From: JAGOUA01 sp964428975
Lineage (GTDB): Bacteria; Patescibacteriota; Patescibacteriia; 2-12-FULL-60-25
NCBI GenBank assembly: GCA_964428975.1
Contig: CAYSAI010000001.1
Span: 124,001 to 188,000 of the forward strand
Direction: 5' to 3'
Length of the DNA: 64,000 nt
The notes beneath the pieces are model-generated. The model searched no databases and was not told where the DNA came from. It saw only the letters and a list, made by a program, of their open reading frames with translations. Shown piece by piece: positions 1 through 8,486 of this stretch (its first letter is position 1; the number at the start of each line of letters is the position of its first letter). The position numbers and the translations under genes are program-made.

Positions 1-74
1 TATTTTCCGTCTCGATGTTTGACGCTCTTTGAAAGATTTGTCATGCTAGAGTCCCCTTTTTCAGGAGGTTCGTG

Positions 75-422
75 ATGAGCGAGAACGGCTATCGTTTTTC
101 TGGGCTACCTCGTCGAGCAGGGGTACTGATTCAAGATGCGTTTGGGGGAGTGCATGAAGTCTCTCGTGGACTCATCAAAGACCTTGTTCGAAATGGAGCT
201 TCTTACGAAGCAAAAGACGAGTTTCTCGATCTGGCGCGTAGCACGTTTCTCACGGCAAGTCGTAAACGCGAAGGTTCGCGAGAATATGTGTGCATCGAAG
301 CCACGCCGTCTCATGCCGAGACACTCACAAAAGTCATTTTTCTCATGCCGAAAGATTGGAACGAGCTGATCGAAAGATTCACTCCTTTCGAACATCTGAC
401 GAGCAGAAAGCACCGTCTCTGA
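75..422 (+). CDS. Hypothetical protein, 115 aa
   Basis: I do not recognise the family. The protein is basic, soluble and mixed in charge, with no signal peptide or membrane segment. An AGGAGG Shine-Dalgarno box at 63-68 lies 6 nt before the ATG at 75 and only 3 nt before the in-frame GTG at 72, so I chose the ATG. The gene stands alone and ends at a strong hairpin terminator. It belongs to the minority of genes here with a proper leader and Shine-Dalgarno site. Confidence 0.7.
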   Translation: MSENGYRFSGLPRRAGVLIQDAFGGVHEVSRGLIKDLVRNGASYEAKDEFLDLARSTFLTASRKREGSREYVCIEATPSHAETLTKVIFLMPKDWNELIERFTPFEHLTSRKHRL

Positions 423-423
423 T

Positions 424-455
424 CCCTGCATCGTTCTGATGCGGGGAGTTTTTTT
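424..455 (+). terminator. Intrinsic terminator of the first gene
   Basis: A GC-rich hairpin, with CCCTGCATC pairing to GATGCGGGG around a short loop, is followed by a seven-T run just after the stop codon of the 115-aa gene. Confidence 0.85.
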
Positions 456-484
456 ATCGATTCCCTCGCTCGAATACAGCGAAC

Positions 485-510
485 AAAAAACCACCTTCTT
501 GGTGGTTTTT
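485..510. terminator. Bidirectional terminator next to tRNA-Gly
   Basis: The hairpin ccacc-ttctt-ggtgg has an A-run on the left and a T-run on the right. It can therefore end transcripts from both sides, including the minus-strand tRNA-Gly. Confidence 0.75.
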
Positions 511-514
511 GTGA

Positions 515-589
515 TGGAGCGGGTAAAGGGAATCGAACCCTTCTCTCCAACTTGGAAGGCTGGAGTAATAGCCACTATACGATACCCGC
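515..589 (-). tRNA. tRNA-Gly (anticodon TCC)
   Basis: The reverse complement folds into a cloverleaf. The acceptor arms are GCGGGTA and TACCCGC, the anticodon loop CTTCCAA carries TCC, and the T arm contains GGTTCGATTCC. The 3' CCA is encoded. The tRNA stands alone, with a bidirectional hairpin just downstream. Confidence 0.95.
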
Positions 590-643
590 ATGAAACGACG
601 CGCGTAAACCCTATCAAAAAGAATGACCGAAGGCAAACAAAAT

Positions 644-767
644 AGGACGTACGCGTTTGGATGAGATTCGAGATGCTGGAGCCTCATAAAACCGGAAACG
701 TACACACGCTGTACGTTGAGGATTTTGTGAGGCGAAGCGCTCGAAGATCGCCAAACGCGTACGTCCT
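644..767. repeat. 124-bp palindromic intergenic repeat, copy 1
   Basis: The element is bounded by a perfect 17-bp terminal inverted repeat at 644-660 and 751-767. Inside, AACGTAC and GTACGTT (697-703 and 711-717) form a hairpin, and a CCTCATAAAA/TTTTGTGAGG stem surrounds it, so the whole unit can fold as nested stems. A second full copy lies at 21782-21906. It sits between tRNA-Gly and the terminator of the minus-strand 595-aa gene, encodes no protein I can support, and resembles a MITE or structured RNA repeat. Confidence 0.85.
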
Positions 768-800
768 AAAAAAGTACCCCGTCTCTCGAGAGAGACGGGG
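768..800 (-). terminator. Terminator of the 595-aa gene
   Basis: CCCCGTCTCT and AGAGACGGGG form a 10-bp stem with a 4-nt loop. On the minus strand it is followed by a six-T run, directly after the stop codon at 801. Confidence 0.85.
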
Positions 801-2588
801 TCAGGGCTGCGCTAAAATAGAGTCCAATGTCTGTTGTTGGTCACGCGTCAATCGCGCTCGAGATGCTTCTCGCATCTTTGAAGGCACGCGCGCCCAAAAC
901 AATCGAAGCGCTTCGGGAGAACGGAGAAGCGTTGTGAACACTCCTCGAAGTCCTTCGGAGGAAACACCCGTGAGATGCTCCCCCTCGATCTCCCGCATCA
1001 CACGATCGAGCACGAAGGCGAACAAACGCACGTCTTCCCCCGCCATGAACGAGTGATCCATGACCTCGAGAAGCGTTCGGACTGTTGGCGGTCGTCTGAA
1101 TCGTTCTTCGTGAAAGTACTGGAGGATCGCTTCTCGAAGCGCAGGCGACCCATCCACCCACGCCTTGAACCAGAAAGCGAGCGTGAGACGTCGATGCGAC
1201 ATCTTTTGGAGGATGGTTGGTCCGAACTGTTCGACGAGCCCTCCCAACCATCGTGTCAGTGCCTCATCGGTCACATTATCCAGAAATGTTCGCCAATCGT
1301 ACCCATCCATAAAGCGCTTGCGAAGATCTTCCGGCCACTCTGCAGCTTTCTTCGTGTATTCATGCAATTTCTCTGGCGGCACCTTCAAGAGCGTCGGCAG
1401 ATGCACCACGTGTGCGGCAGCATCATCTTCACCCATGAGAAAGAGCTTCCCTCCCTCATGCACATCCTCCTTTGGATCAAACCGTTCCCCTACCACAAGC
1501 AGCACACGTGGGTACCAGAACGTCGTCAGATCGCTCATGGTGATCGCCACCTCTTTCGCCTCTCGAAAATAGACGCGCACAGCCTGCTGAAACTCCTGCA
1601 AAAGACGCTGCGTGAGCTGTGTCATAACCTGCTCTTGCGCCGGTATCTTGAGCGCAGGAAACGCTTTACATCCCGCACGATCATGGCTCACCTCTATACG
1701 GGTTGAAAAAAGCGTGTGCATGGCTTTTACCGCTTTTGGGATCATGAGTGCTACCGCTTCCGGATCAAAGAACGTTTCCGAGATGAAATCTCGTATCCAT
1801 GCCGCATCCACCAAGAGATTATCTCGCAAAAAATTGGTGTTTCTCGTGTGAAAGATCGGCATCCACCCCCCAAGAACAGGCAAGGTGAGGTGTTTCGTGG
1901 TCATGCCTTTTAGCATGAAGCTTCGCAACACGAGAAAGAGCACACTTCCGAGCGGGTTCGGCGTTTCCCGATCCTTACGAGCGTACGCCTTCGCTTGAAA
2001 CTGTGTATAGTATTCACCATACATCAGCACGTACTCAAGAGGGAGATGTCCCGCGAGCACAAGCAACGCTTCTGCCTCATCGAGACGCGCTTGCGCCTGC
2101 TTGAACGTCGCACGCTCTGGAAAGAACATCTCTTTACGACGAATGTCTCGAATCTCGGACTCATCCGCTGGATCGAGAAGTCCGTAGAGGGAACCGTTCT
2201 CACACAGGAGCACGGCGCGACGGAGCACTTTTGTTGCGCGTTCACGCAGCTCCGCATGAAGCACAAGTCCAATCTGCACAAAACGATCGAGCGGATTCTT
2301 TCGAAGACGCTCGATCGCGATAGAAGGGTTCTCCTTTGACGCTTCAGCGAGACCAAGCGAGACCGTCGCTCCAAACACCGTGAAAGCGGCATCTCGCCCG
2401 ATACCAAGCGAAAGATCGAGCGTGTAGTCGTTGGCAATCTGCACGAGGCAGCCCATCAGGGAATCCCGATCCCGTTCTAGACGATCGGGATCCCCCTTAC
2501 ACACAGCCGCGTACGCCGTTTTAAAGAAGTCGCTGCCCGACTCCTCGACGCGCGTCCCATAACGGACAAGGCTAGAAACGTCGCTCAT
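801..2588 (-). CDS. Hypothetical protein, 595 aa
   Basis: No family recognised. It is a long soluble protein, probably mostly helical, with no signal peptide, no convincing membrane segment and no NTP-binding motif that I can see. Its start overlaps the stop of the upstream 273-aa gene as ATGA (2585-2588), which implies translational coupling and a joint function. The pair is transcribed from the leadered promoter at 3433-3461 and ends at the hairpin at 768-800. Confidence 0.75.
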   Translation of the reverse strand: MSDVSSLVRYGTRVEESGSDFFKTAYAAVCKGDPDRLERDRDSLMGCLVQIANDYTLDLSLGIGRDAAFTVFGATVSLGLAEASKENPSIAIERLRKNPLDRFVQIGLVLHAELRERATKVLRRAVLLCENGSLYGLLDPADESEIRDIRRKEMFFPERATFKQAQARLDEAEALLVLAGHLPLEYVLMYGEYYTQFQAKAYARKDRETPNPLGSVLFLVLRSFMLKGMTTKHLTLPVLGGWMPIFHTRNTNFLRDNLLVDAAWIRDFISETFFDPEAVALMIPKAVKAMHTLFSTRIEVSHDRAGCKAFPALKIPAQEQVMTQLTQRLLQEFQQAVRVYFREAKEVAITMSDLTTFWYPRVLLVVGERFDPKEDVHEGGKLFLMGEDDAAAHVVHLPTLLKVPPEKLHEYTKKAAEWPEDLRKRFMDGYDWRTFLDNVTDEALTRWLGGLVEQFGPTILQKMSHRRLTLAFWFKAWVDGSPALREAILQYFHEERFRRPPTVRTLLEVMDHSFMAGEDVRLFAFVLDRVMREIEGEHLTGVSSEGLRGVFTTLLRSPEALRLFWARVPSKMREASRARLTRDQQQTLDSILAQP

Positions 2589-3406
2589 TCGAGATCATCC
2601 AGCAAGCTCTTCGAAGACACTTTCGCTTGAAGACGCTCTTGCGCGGCAGCGGCTTCGGGCGTGAGCTCGATCGTCCGCATCGCATCCGCAAGAAGCCTCT
2701 CTCGATCCTCGATCATCCGACTGTGAAGCTCTCCGTCCGAATACATTTCAAGTCCCTCGATCTCCCGCAGAAAGCCCTCATCCTCCGGATCTTTCTCGAA
2801 GATCCGCGCCATCTGCTCGAGCTTCTCATGCGCGGCGAGTGGCTCTTGCTTCTTCGCGTAGCGCAGGGCGAGGAGCATGTATTCGTGAGGAAACGCTCGC
2901 AATGCCGCTCCCTTATGAAGATCATCCTCATCAGAATCGAGAATCGCTTCGAGACGATCAAGCGCCTCGCTTGGATGAAACCGCGTGATCGAATCACGAA
3001 GCGCATACCGAACTGCCTCTCCATACGAATTCCTGTCGATGGGAACGATCCACGCCTGCTGACCCGCCGCACAGAGTGCGTGGTACTGCGTGTGCGTGAG
3101 CGCTTGAAGCGCCCCTTGCGGCTCGTCATACCCATCGGGATCTGCATCCCACGTCGTCGCGGGCGCAAACGTTCGCGAATCCTGCGCGAGAAAGAGCGGA
3201 AGTTGCCCGACCGGCACGAGCGCAACAATGGTCGCAATCTCGCTCGGCTTCCGAAGAAGCGTAAGCGCATGGACGAACTCCTGCGCCGGCGTACGTTCTG
3301 CCCGCTCGAGCGCCGTATCCCGATCCTCGATCTTGACCAATTCCGCCGCATCCCGACCCGAAACTTGCTGCCTGTCGTCTCCATTGATGACACTGAGTCC
3401 GGTCAT
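2585..3406 (-). CDS. Hypothetical protein, 273 aa, first gene of a coupled pair
   Basis: No family recognised. It is an acidic, alanine- and glutamate-rich soluble protein with a helical C-terminal third. The ATG at 3406 is preceded by an AAGGAGGT Shine-Dalgarno box and a promoter with -35 TTTACA and -10 TATCAA at 17-nt spacing. Its last four bases overlap the start of the 595-aa gene, so the two proteins are probably made together. Confidence 0.75.
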   Translation of the reverse strand: MTGLSVINGDDRQQVSGRDAAELVKIEDRDTALERAERTPAQEFVHALTLLRKPSEIATIVALVPVGQLPLFLAQDSRTFAPATTWDADPDGYDEPQGALQALTHTQYHALCAAGQQAWIVPIDRNSYGEAVRYALRDSITRFHPSEALDRLEAILDSDEDDLHKGAALRAFPHEYMLLALRYAKKQEPLAAHEKLEQMARIFEKDPEDEGFLREIEGLEMYSDGELHSRMIEDRERLLADAMRTIELTPEAAAAQERLQAKVSSKSLLDDLE

Positions 3407-3432
3407 GTGGACCTCCTTCCGGTCTCATGCTT

Positions 3433-3461
3433 TTGATACCATAAAAAGGATGTTTTGTAAA
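3433..3461 (-). promoter_or_regulatory. Sigma70-type promoter of the 273/595-aa operon
   Basis: On the minus strand TTTACA (3456-3461) and TATCAA (3433-3438) are separated by 17 nt. Unlike most promoters here it leaves a leader of about 20 nt that carries a strong Shine-Dalgarno site. Confidence 0.6.
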
Positions 3462-3475
3462 GATGGGATGTTTCA

Positions 3476-3508
3476 ATAAAACACCCCACCTCTCGTGAGA
3501 GGTGGGGC
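3476..3508 (-). terminator. Terminator after the ABC exporter remnant
   Basis: CCCCACCTCTC and GAGAGGTGGGG form an 11-bp stem, followed on the minus strand by TGTTTTATT. It lies just after the stop codon at 3513. Confidence 0.8.
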
Positions 3509-3512
3509 TAGA

Positions 3513-4505
3513 CTACGCGATCACAATCTCCGACGCTTCGGAGAGAAGGCTCTGCCGCGAGACGGCATCGGCGTAGCGCGTGCCGAGATGGACGAGCTCC
3601 TCGTGCGTACCTGATTCAATCATACGTCCTTCTTCGAGGAAGAAGATGCAGTCCGCGCTCCGAATCGTCGAGAGACGGTGAGCGATGGCGAAGATCGTGA
3701 TCACCCGCCCTTCCTCACGACGAATATCCTCAATCATCGCTCGAATCGCATCTTCCGACTCTGAATCGAGGCTCGACGTCGCCTCGTCCAGCACGAGGAA
3801 CTTCGCCCCATGCATGAGTTTAAGGTACGCCCGCGCGAGGCCGATGCGCTGACATTCCCCTCCTGAAAGAGCGACGCCGTTCTCCCCCGCCTCTTCCTCC
3901 ATCCCCTTGGGAAAGCGTTTCGGATCTTCAAACACGACCGCGAGATGCGCAGCGAACAGTGCCCGCTTCACCTCTTCATCGGTGGCTTTTGGCACGCCGT
4001 ACCGCACGTTTTCTTTGATCGTCGTGTCGAAAACGAGTACGTTTTGCGCAACATACGCGAAGAGCGAACGAAACCAGTCGCGCGACACATCGCGAATATC
4101 CACGCCGTTCAAGCGCACACACCCACCGGTTGGGTCATACACGCGCTGAAGCATCTTCACGAGCGTCGACTTGCCTGCGCCGCTTCTTCCCACAAAGGCG
4201 TACATCTTCCCTGCGGGCAGGGCGAGCGAAAGCTCGTGCAGAATCGGCGCTTCACGTCCCTCGTACTGAAACGAAAGGGTATCGCACAAGAAGTCGAACC
4301 TTTCCCCCGAAAGCGTCTGCGCTTCTGGGTTATTCGGCATCGTATTCTCGACCGCGAGCAGCTTCTCGACACGCTTGATCGTCACGGTGTTCCGCATAAT
4401 GCGACGGTAGATGTGAAGCACCTCCCAGAACTTGTTCATCGTTTCCCATCCCGTCATGCCGAGGTAGGCGACGATCGCAATCGAAAGCCTTCCCTGCGAG
4501 ACACG
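3513..4505 (-). pseudogene. ABC exporter, N-terminally truncated (ATPase domain kept)
   Basis: The nucleotide-binding domain of an MsbA/type I exporter is intact. It has Walker A GRSGAGKST, signature LSGGECQRIGLARAYL, Walker B FLVLDEATSSLD and the switch His in AIAHRLSTI. The open frame from 4457 starts inside the last transmembrane helix and coupling helix (YLGMTGWETMNKFWEVLHIY). Homologous-looking sequence runs back only to about 4502, where the frame turns into unrelated sequence and a stop. Five or so membrane helices are missing, so it cannot work as an exporter. An isolated ATPase could still be made from the ATG at 4457. Confidence 0.8.
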
Positions 4506-4510
4506 CCAGA

Positions 4511-4576
4511 GCGGAGCTCGAAGCGATGGCGCAAGACATCTTGCAGCAAATTGCGAGCCTCAAGGCGAGCGGCTAG
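4511..4576 (+). pseudogene. Possible 3' remnant of a lost plus-strand gene
   Basis: The plus-strand frame reads AELEAMAQDILQQIASLKASG and then stop at 4574-4576. This is typical helical C-terminal protein sequence, and a plus-oriented terminator follows 32 nt later. It abuts the truncated end of the ABC exporter at about 4505, which suggests a deletion fused two convergent gene fragments. It is too short for a firm call. Confidence 0.3.
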
Positions 4577-4608
4577 CTCCCGCCTCTGCCTCACTCACCT
4601 CACCCCTG

Positions 4609-4638
4609 CCCCCAGTCATTCGACTGGGGGTTTTGTTT
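4609..4638 (+). terminator. Plus-oriented terminator after the gene remnant
   Basis: CCCCCAGTC and GACTGGGGG form a 9-bp stem around a 4-nt loop, followed by TTTTGTTT on the plus strand. No complete plus-strand gene remains for it to serve. Confidence 0.75.
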
Positions 4639-6790
4639 ATAAAGTCAGCGATAGCACCTTCGATACGCCGCCCTCGCTCATCGAAACGCCGTAGAGAACG
4701 CTCGCTTGCGTCATCGTCGCGCGATTGTGCGTGATCACGACGAGTTGCGTCGTTTTTGCCATTCGTGCGAGCAGCTCTCCAAACCGACGAGCGTTCGCTT
4801 CATCAAGAGCTGCGTCTACCTCGTCGAGCACGACAAATGGCGAGGGGTTTGTGAGAAGAATCGCGCAAATAAGCCCGATCGACACAAGCGCGCGTTCACC
4901 TCCTGATAAAAGCGTAATCGATTTCAGACGTTTTCCTGGAGGGGTCGCGAAAATCTCGATCCCTTCTCCTTCGCGCTCTCCAAGCTCCCCCGTGTCCGGA
5001 TCAAGTTCCGGTTCTCGCGCCACCTCCACGAGACGCGCTTCCCCGCCACCGAACAGCTCTCGCACCGAACTGCCGAACGCCTCGTTCAAACGATGGAACG
5101 CATGCGTACGTTTCTCGCGAATCGTTGAATCGAGCTCAGCGACAAGCGTGTGCAAGTCTTGCAAACTTTTTTCTATATCCTCGGTTTGTCCACGCAAATC
5201 CTCTACACGAACACGCGTCGTTTCGTGCTCCACGAGCGTTTCTGGAGGAATCGAGCCGATCCATTCCACCTGCGAACGCAGTCTCGCGAGAAGATGCGGC
5301 ATGGCTGGATCGATCGCATCCGACGCACGGTCCGCCACAGACTCGAGCTGATCACGAAGCGTAGGAGCAAGCCGCTCAACTTCCGCAAGAAGCGCAGCCC
5401 GTCGCTCTTCAAGACGCGCGAGACGCACCATCACCTCGGAACGACGTCGTTCCAGGGCAAAACGCTCGTGCTCAAGAGCGGCGCGCTGTCGTTCACGTGT
5501 AAGTGCGTCTGCATGTTCGAGACGAAATGCTTCTTTAAAGCGCGTAAGCTCTTCTTGCGCACGCTGTTCTTCTTGTTTCAAACGCTCATCTTCACGAAGA
5601 AGCTCGTCGAGGCGTGTGCGTACACCTGCATCATCAACAGATACAGCAACAGAAGCGGGACGCTCAAGCTCCTGCAAAAGTTTTGTCAGTTGGTCTGCCG
5701 CATGAACGAGGCGCGCGCGCAGCTCATCCGACGCAAGAGAGACGGCGCTTTCTGCAAGAAGACGCGTGTTCTTCTCGAAATTTCGCACACGTTCGATGAT
5801 CGTCGAGAGAGGAAGCGGCGACCATGAACGAACGTTCGTCGCAAGCGCCACGGCAAGCTGCGTTTCCACTTCGGCGCGTGTATCTCGCACAGCAGAACGT
5901 GCCGCACGAAGCGTAGAGAGCGTACGTTCAAGATGGTTTTCGCTCTGCTGAGGCTTCACGAGCGTTTCGTCGCTTGGAACGATCGCGGCCTCGCGCAAAC
6001 GTGTTTCCATGCGCGTTTCTTCCTGTGTGATCGTTCGTAGTTCCCCCTCTACGAGACGCACGTCGTGACGAACACGCTTCCATTCTGAACCGTACCACGC
6101 TCCTTCGAGCGTCTGAAGCTCTTGTGCGAGCGTCTCTTTTTGCGTCAAACGATCTACCTGTTTTTGAAGCGTCGCAAATCGTGGCTCAAGCTCGTTCAAC
6201 ACGAGGCGCGCGCGATCGAGATGACGAGCTGTTTCTTCCATCTTGCGAAGCGCTTGCTCGCGACGAAGCTGAAAAGGTCGCACGCCACACGCCTCATCAA
6301 AAAAGACCTTTCGTTCTGATGGACTCGCGATAAGCACGTGATCAATCATACCTTGGCCGATCACCGCATACGAACGCTGGGCAATACCGTGTGTCGCGAG
6401 AAAAAGCGCGACATCTGCGAGACGAACGAGCTCGCCGTTGAGTTCGTACGTGGATTGCCCGTCACGATCAAGCCGACGCGCGATCGTGGCGGTTTTCGCT
6501 TCTCCCTCACCCGCTTCTTCGAGCGTGAGGCGTACGTCTGCAATACCGCTTCGCGCTCGCCCTTCCGCACCAGAAAAAATCACGTCTTCGCCCGTTTTAA
6601 TACGTAAGAGCTTTGTACTTTGCTCGCCTAGTACCCACCGAATCGCATCGGCCACATTCGACTTTCCTGACCCATTCGGCCCTACCACCACCGTAAGCTC
6701 CCCTTCTCCAGCTTTTTGTTCTGGAAACGTAAAAACGGTCTTCTGCGCGAAGGTCTTAAACCCTTGAATCTCGAGACGTGAAAGACGCAT
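4637..6790 (-). CDS. smc: Short SMC-family chromosome segregation ATPase
   Basis: SMC proteins organise and segregate DNA. Walker A GPNGSGKS is at residues 37-44, with IRWVLGEQS after it, the signature LLSGGERAL at about 627 and Walker B FVVLDEVDAALDE at about 652. Between them lie two long charged coiled-coil regions broken near residue 300. At 717 aa it is far shorter than the usual 1100-1200 aa. I find no hinge domain with its conserved glycines, so the arms are short and dimerisation must differ from canonical SMC. RecN is a less likely alternative, given the SMC-type N-terminus RLEIQGFKTFAQKT. No ScpA or ScpB gene is nearby. Confidence 0.85.
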   Translation of the reverse strand: MRLSRLEIQGFKTFAQKTVFTFPEQKAGEGELTVVVGPNGSGKSNVADAIRWVLGEQSTKLLRIKTGEDVIFSGAEGRARSGIADVRLTLEEAGEGEAKTATIARRLDRDGQSTYELNGELVRLADVALFLATHGIAQRSYAVIGQGMIDHVLIASPSERKVFFDEACGVRPFQLRREQALRKMEETARHLDRARLVLNELEPRFATLQKQVDRLTQKETLAQELQTLEGAWYGSEWKRVRHDVRLVEGELRTITQEETRMETRLREAAIVPSDETLVKPQQSENHLERTLSTLRAARSAVRDTRAEVETQLAVALATNVRSWSPLPLSTIIERVRNFEKNTRLLAESAVSLASDELRARLVHAADQLTKLLQELERPASVAVSVDDAGVRTRLDELLREDERLKQEEQRAQEELTRFKEAFRLEHADALTRERQRAALEHERFALERRRSEVMVRLARLEERRAALLAEVERLAPTLRDQLESVADRASDAIDPAMPHLLARLRSQVEWIGSIPPETLVEHETTRVRVEDLRGQTEDIEKSLQDLHTLVAELDSTIREKRTHAFHRLNEAFGSSVRELFGGGEARLVEVAREPELDPDTGELGEREGEGIEIFATPPGKRLKSITLLSGGERALVSIGLICAILLTNPSPFVVLDEVDAALDEANARRFGELLARMAKTTQLVVITHNRATMTQASVLYGVSMSEGGVSKVLSLTL

Positions 6791-6863
6791 GAATACACGT
6801 TATTCTAACGCATGACGCGTGTTTCGACAAACAGCCCTCTCGCCAAACGAACGTCTTTTCTTC

Positions 6864-6869
6864 TATGAT
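6864..6869 (+). promoter_or_regulatory. -10 box of the flippase gene (leaderless)
   Basis: TATGAT ends 7 nt before the ATG at 6877, so transcription should start at or next to the A of that ATG. Upstream in-frame ATGs at 6865 and 6868 lie inside the box and cannot be used. Confidence 0.55.
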
Positions 6870-6876
6870 GGTCGCT

Positions 6877-8313
6877 ATGTCCGTCACACGAGCTCTCACG
6901 ATCAGCACGGTTGTACAAATCACCGGAAAAGTTGTTTCGACGCTTCTTGGTATCGTCGTCATCTCACTCATGACGCGCCTCCTCGGAACGGAAGGATTCG
7001 GCAGCTATTCCACAGCAAACGCCTTTTTGCAGGTGTTTATCTTGCTCGCAGATGTAGGCATCAACGTGACTTTCCCAGCCATTTTGGGCGAACACGCGCA
7101 TAATCCTGCCTATCAGCAACGGGTATTCACAGCCGTTCTCACGTTACGTCTGCTCATGACGGGAGTCATTCTTCTTGTGATTGCTCCCATCGTCGCCTTT
7201 ACGTGGCCATTTCCTTGGGTGATCAAGCTCGCGATTCTTGCGCTGTCCCTTTCCTTTGCTTTTCCGAGCGTACAGCAAATCATGGTCGGCGTTCAACAGC
7301 AAAAACTCCGCATGAACGCGGTGGCGATCTCAGAAAATGTCGGACGTCTCATTAATATCGCCGGCCTTCTTCTTGCACCGATGTTTGGTTGGGGGGTTGT
7401 GGCACAATGTGCCATTATTTCTGTGGGGTCAGGAGCCGTATTCCTCATCAATGTGCTCTCCGTAAGACGATTCGTTCCTCTTGTGTGGAATTGGGATCCA
7501 ACGATTTGGCGGATGGTTCTCACCCGCTCGTGGCCCGTTGGTCTTTCGATCGGCCTCAATCTCATCTACTACAAAGCAGATGCGCTCGTACTGCAATTTT
7601 TTCGTCCACAAAGCGAGGTAGGGATTTATGGCGCGGCTTATCGACTGCTTGAAGTCCTTATCTCCATTCCGTTTCTGTATGCGGGCGTGCTCCTTCCCGT
7701 CTTATCGAAAACATGGGCGGAAAAGCGTCACGAAGACCTCTCCGCTCTTATCTCACGTTCGCTGGATTTGATGATTCTGTTGATTTTACCGCTCGTGATT
7801 GGCATGCAGTGGTTTGGTGAGCGTGTGCTTGTCGCGATTTCAGGACCCGCGTTTCTCGCGGCGGGCTCTATCGCGAAAATTCTCGTTTTTGGAGTCGCTG
7901 CCATCTATCTCAATACAGTTCTGTCTCATGCGGTTGTGGCGCTTCAAGCGCAAAAAAAGATGCTTCCTCTCTATGGATTTGTCGCCTTTGGAACGCTTGC
8001 CGGCTATCTTTTGTTCATTCCTGTGTACGGAGCTATCGCCGCGGCGTGGCTCACGGTTCTTTCTGAAACCCTTATTTTACTAGGCTCCATCGTTACGGTG
8101 CGTCAACACGTGCACTTCATGCCGAGTCTACGCATTGTCGGTGGGGCCGTTTTTTCTGGAGCGCTTATGTGGTACGTGGGAAGTGCAACTGCTTCATTTG
8201 GACTCTTTTCAAGTTTGTTTCTTACGTCTGGCACATACCTGCTTGTTCTCGCCGCAACGCGTACCATCACACCCGCGATTGTACGCACGCTCCTCACGAA
8301 ATCAACACCTTGA
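6877..8313 (+). CDS. Polysaccharide/lipid-linked oligosaccharide flippase (MATE-like, Wzx type)
   Basis: The protein is a polytopic inner-membrane carrier of about 478 aa with roughly 12-14 hydrophobic helices. The N-terminus (QITGKVVSTLLGIVVISLMTRLLGTEGFGSYS) is typical of the PST/Wzx exporter family, which flips undecaprenyl-linked glycans outward for cell-surface polysaccharide. A mid-protein helix reads KADALVLQFF, also typical. The start at 6877 is set by the -10 box at 6864. No glycosyltransferases are adjacent, so its substrate is unknown. The 3' end overlaps a small minus-strand gene by 20 bp. Confidence 0.88.
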   Translation: MSVTRALTISTVVQITGKVVSTLLGIVVISLMTRLLGTEGFGSYSTANAFLQVFILLADVGINVTFPAILGEHAHNPAYQQRVFTAVLTLRLLMTGVILLVIAPIVAFTWPFPWVIKLAILALSLSFAFPSVQQIMVGVQQQKLRMNAVAISENVGRLINIAGLLLAPMFGWGVVAQCAIISVGSGAVFLINVLSVRRFVPLVWNWDPTIWRMVLTRSWPVGLSIGLNLIYYKADALVLQFFRPQSEVGIYGAAYRLLEVLISIPFLYAGVLLPVLSKTWAEKRHEDLSALISRSLDLMILLILPLVIGMQWFGERVLVAISGPAFLAAGSIAKILVFGVAAIYLNTVLSHAVVALQAQKKMLPLYGFVAFGTLAGYLLFIPVYGAIAAAWLTVLSETLILLGSIVTVRQHVHFMPSLRIVGGAVFSGALMWYVGSATASFGLFSSLFLTSGTYLLVLAATRTITPAIVRTLLTKSTP

Positions 8314-8452
8314 TCTTCTCACGAATCGCCGTAATCTGCCGTTCACTCACGGCTGCAACGGCAAATTTTACGGAATCGTGCGCTTCTTTTTCAAGCGCTT
8401 GCAGCTCTGCGGTAAGCGCTGTTGCTTCTTCCACAATGATTGCACTAGTCAT
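8294..8452 (-). CDS. Small helical protein, 52 aa
   Basis: A short minus-strand frame gives a plausible helical, charged peptide starting MTSAIIVEEATALTAELQAL. It starts with ATG at 8452, exactly 6 nt after a TACGAT -10 box (8459-8464), the leaderless spacing seen at many genes here. It fills the otherwise empty gap between the flippase and the next gene and overlaps the flippase end by 20 bp. The family is unknown. Confidence 0.5.
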   Translation of the reverse strand: MTSAIIVEEATALTAELQALEKEAHDSVKFAVAAVSERQITAIREKIKVLIS

Positions 8453-8486
8453 ACACCCATCGTATCACGTAGAATGAAATGCATCT

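Noticed and set aside
105..617. 170-aa minus-strand frame over the first gene and tRNA-Gly
   Set aside because: It crosses a tRNA and lies antisense to a gene with a clear Shine-Dalgarno site; a shadow frame.
661..1056. 131-aa frame starting inside the palindromic repeat
   Set aside because: It runs through a terminator and antisense to the 595-aa gene; no start signals.
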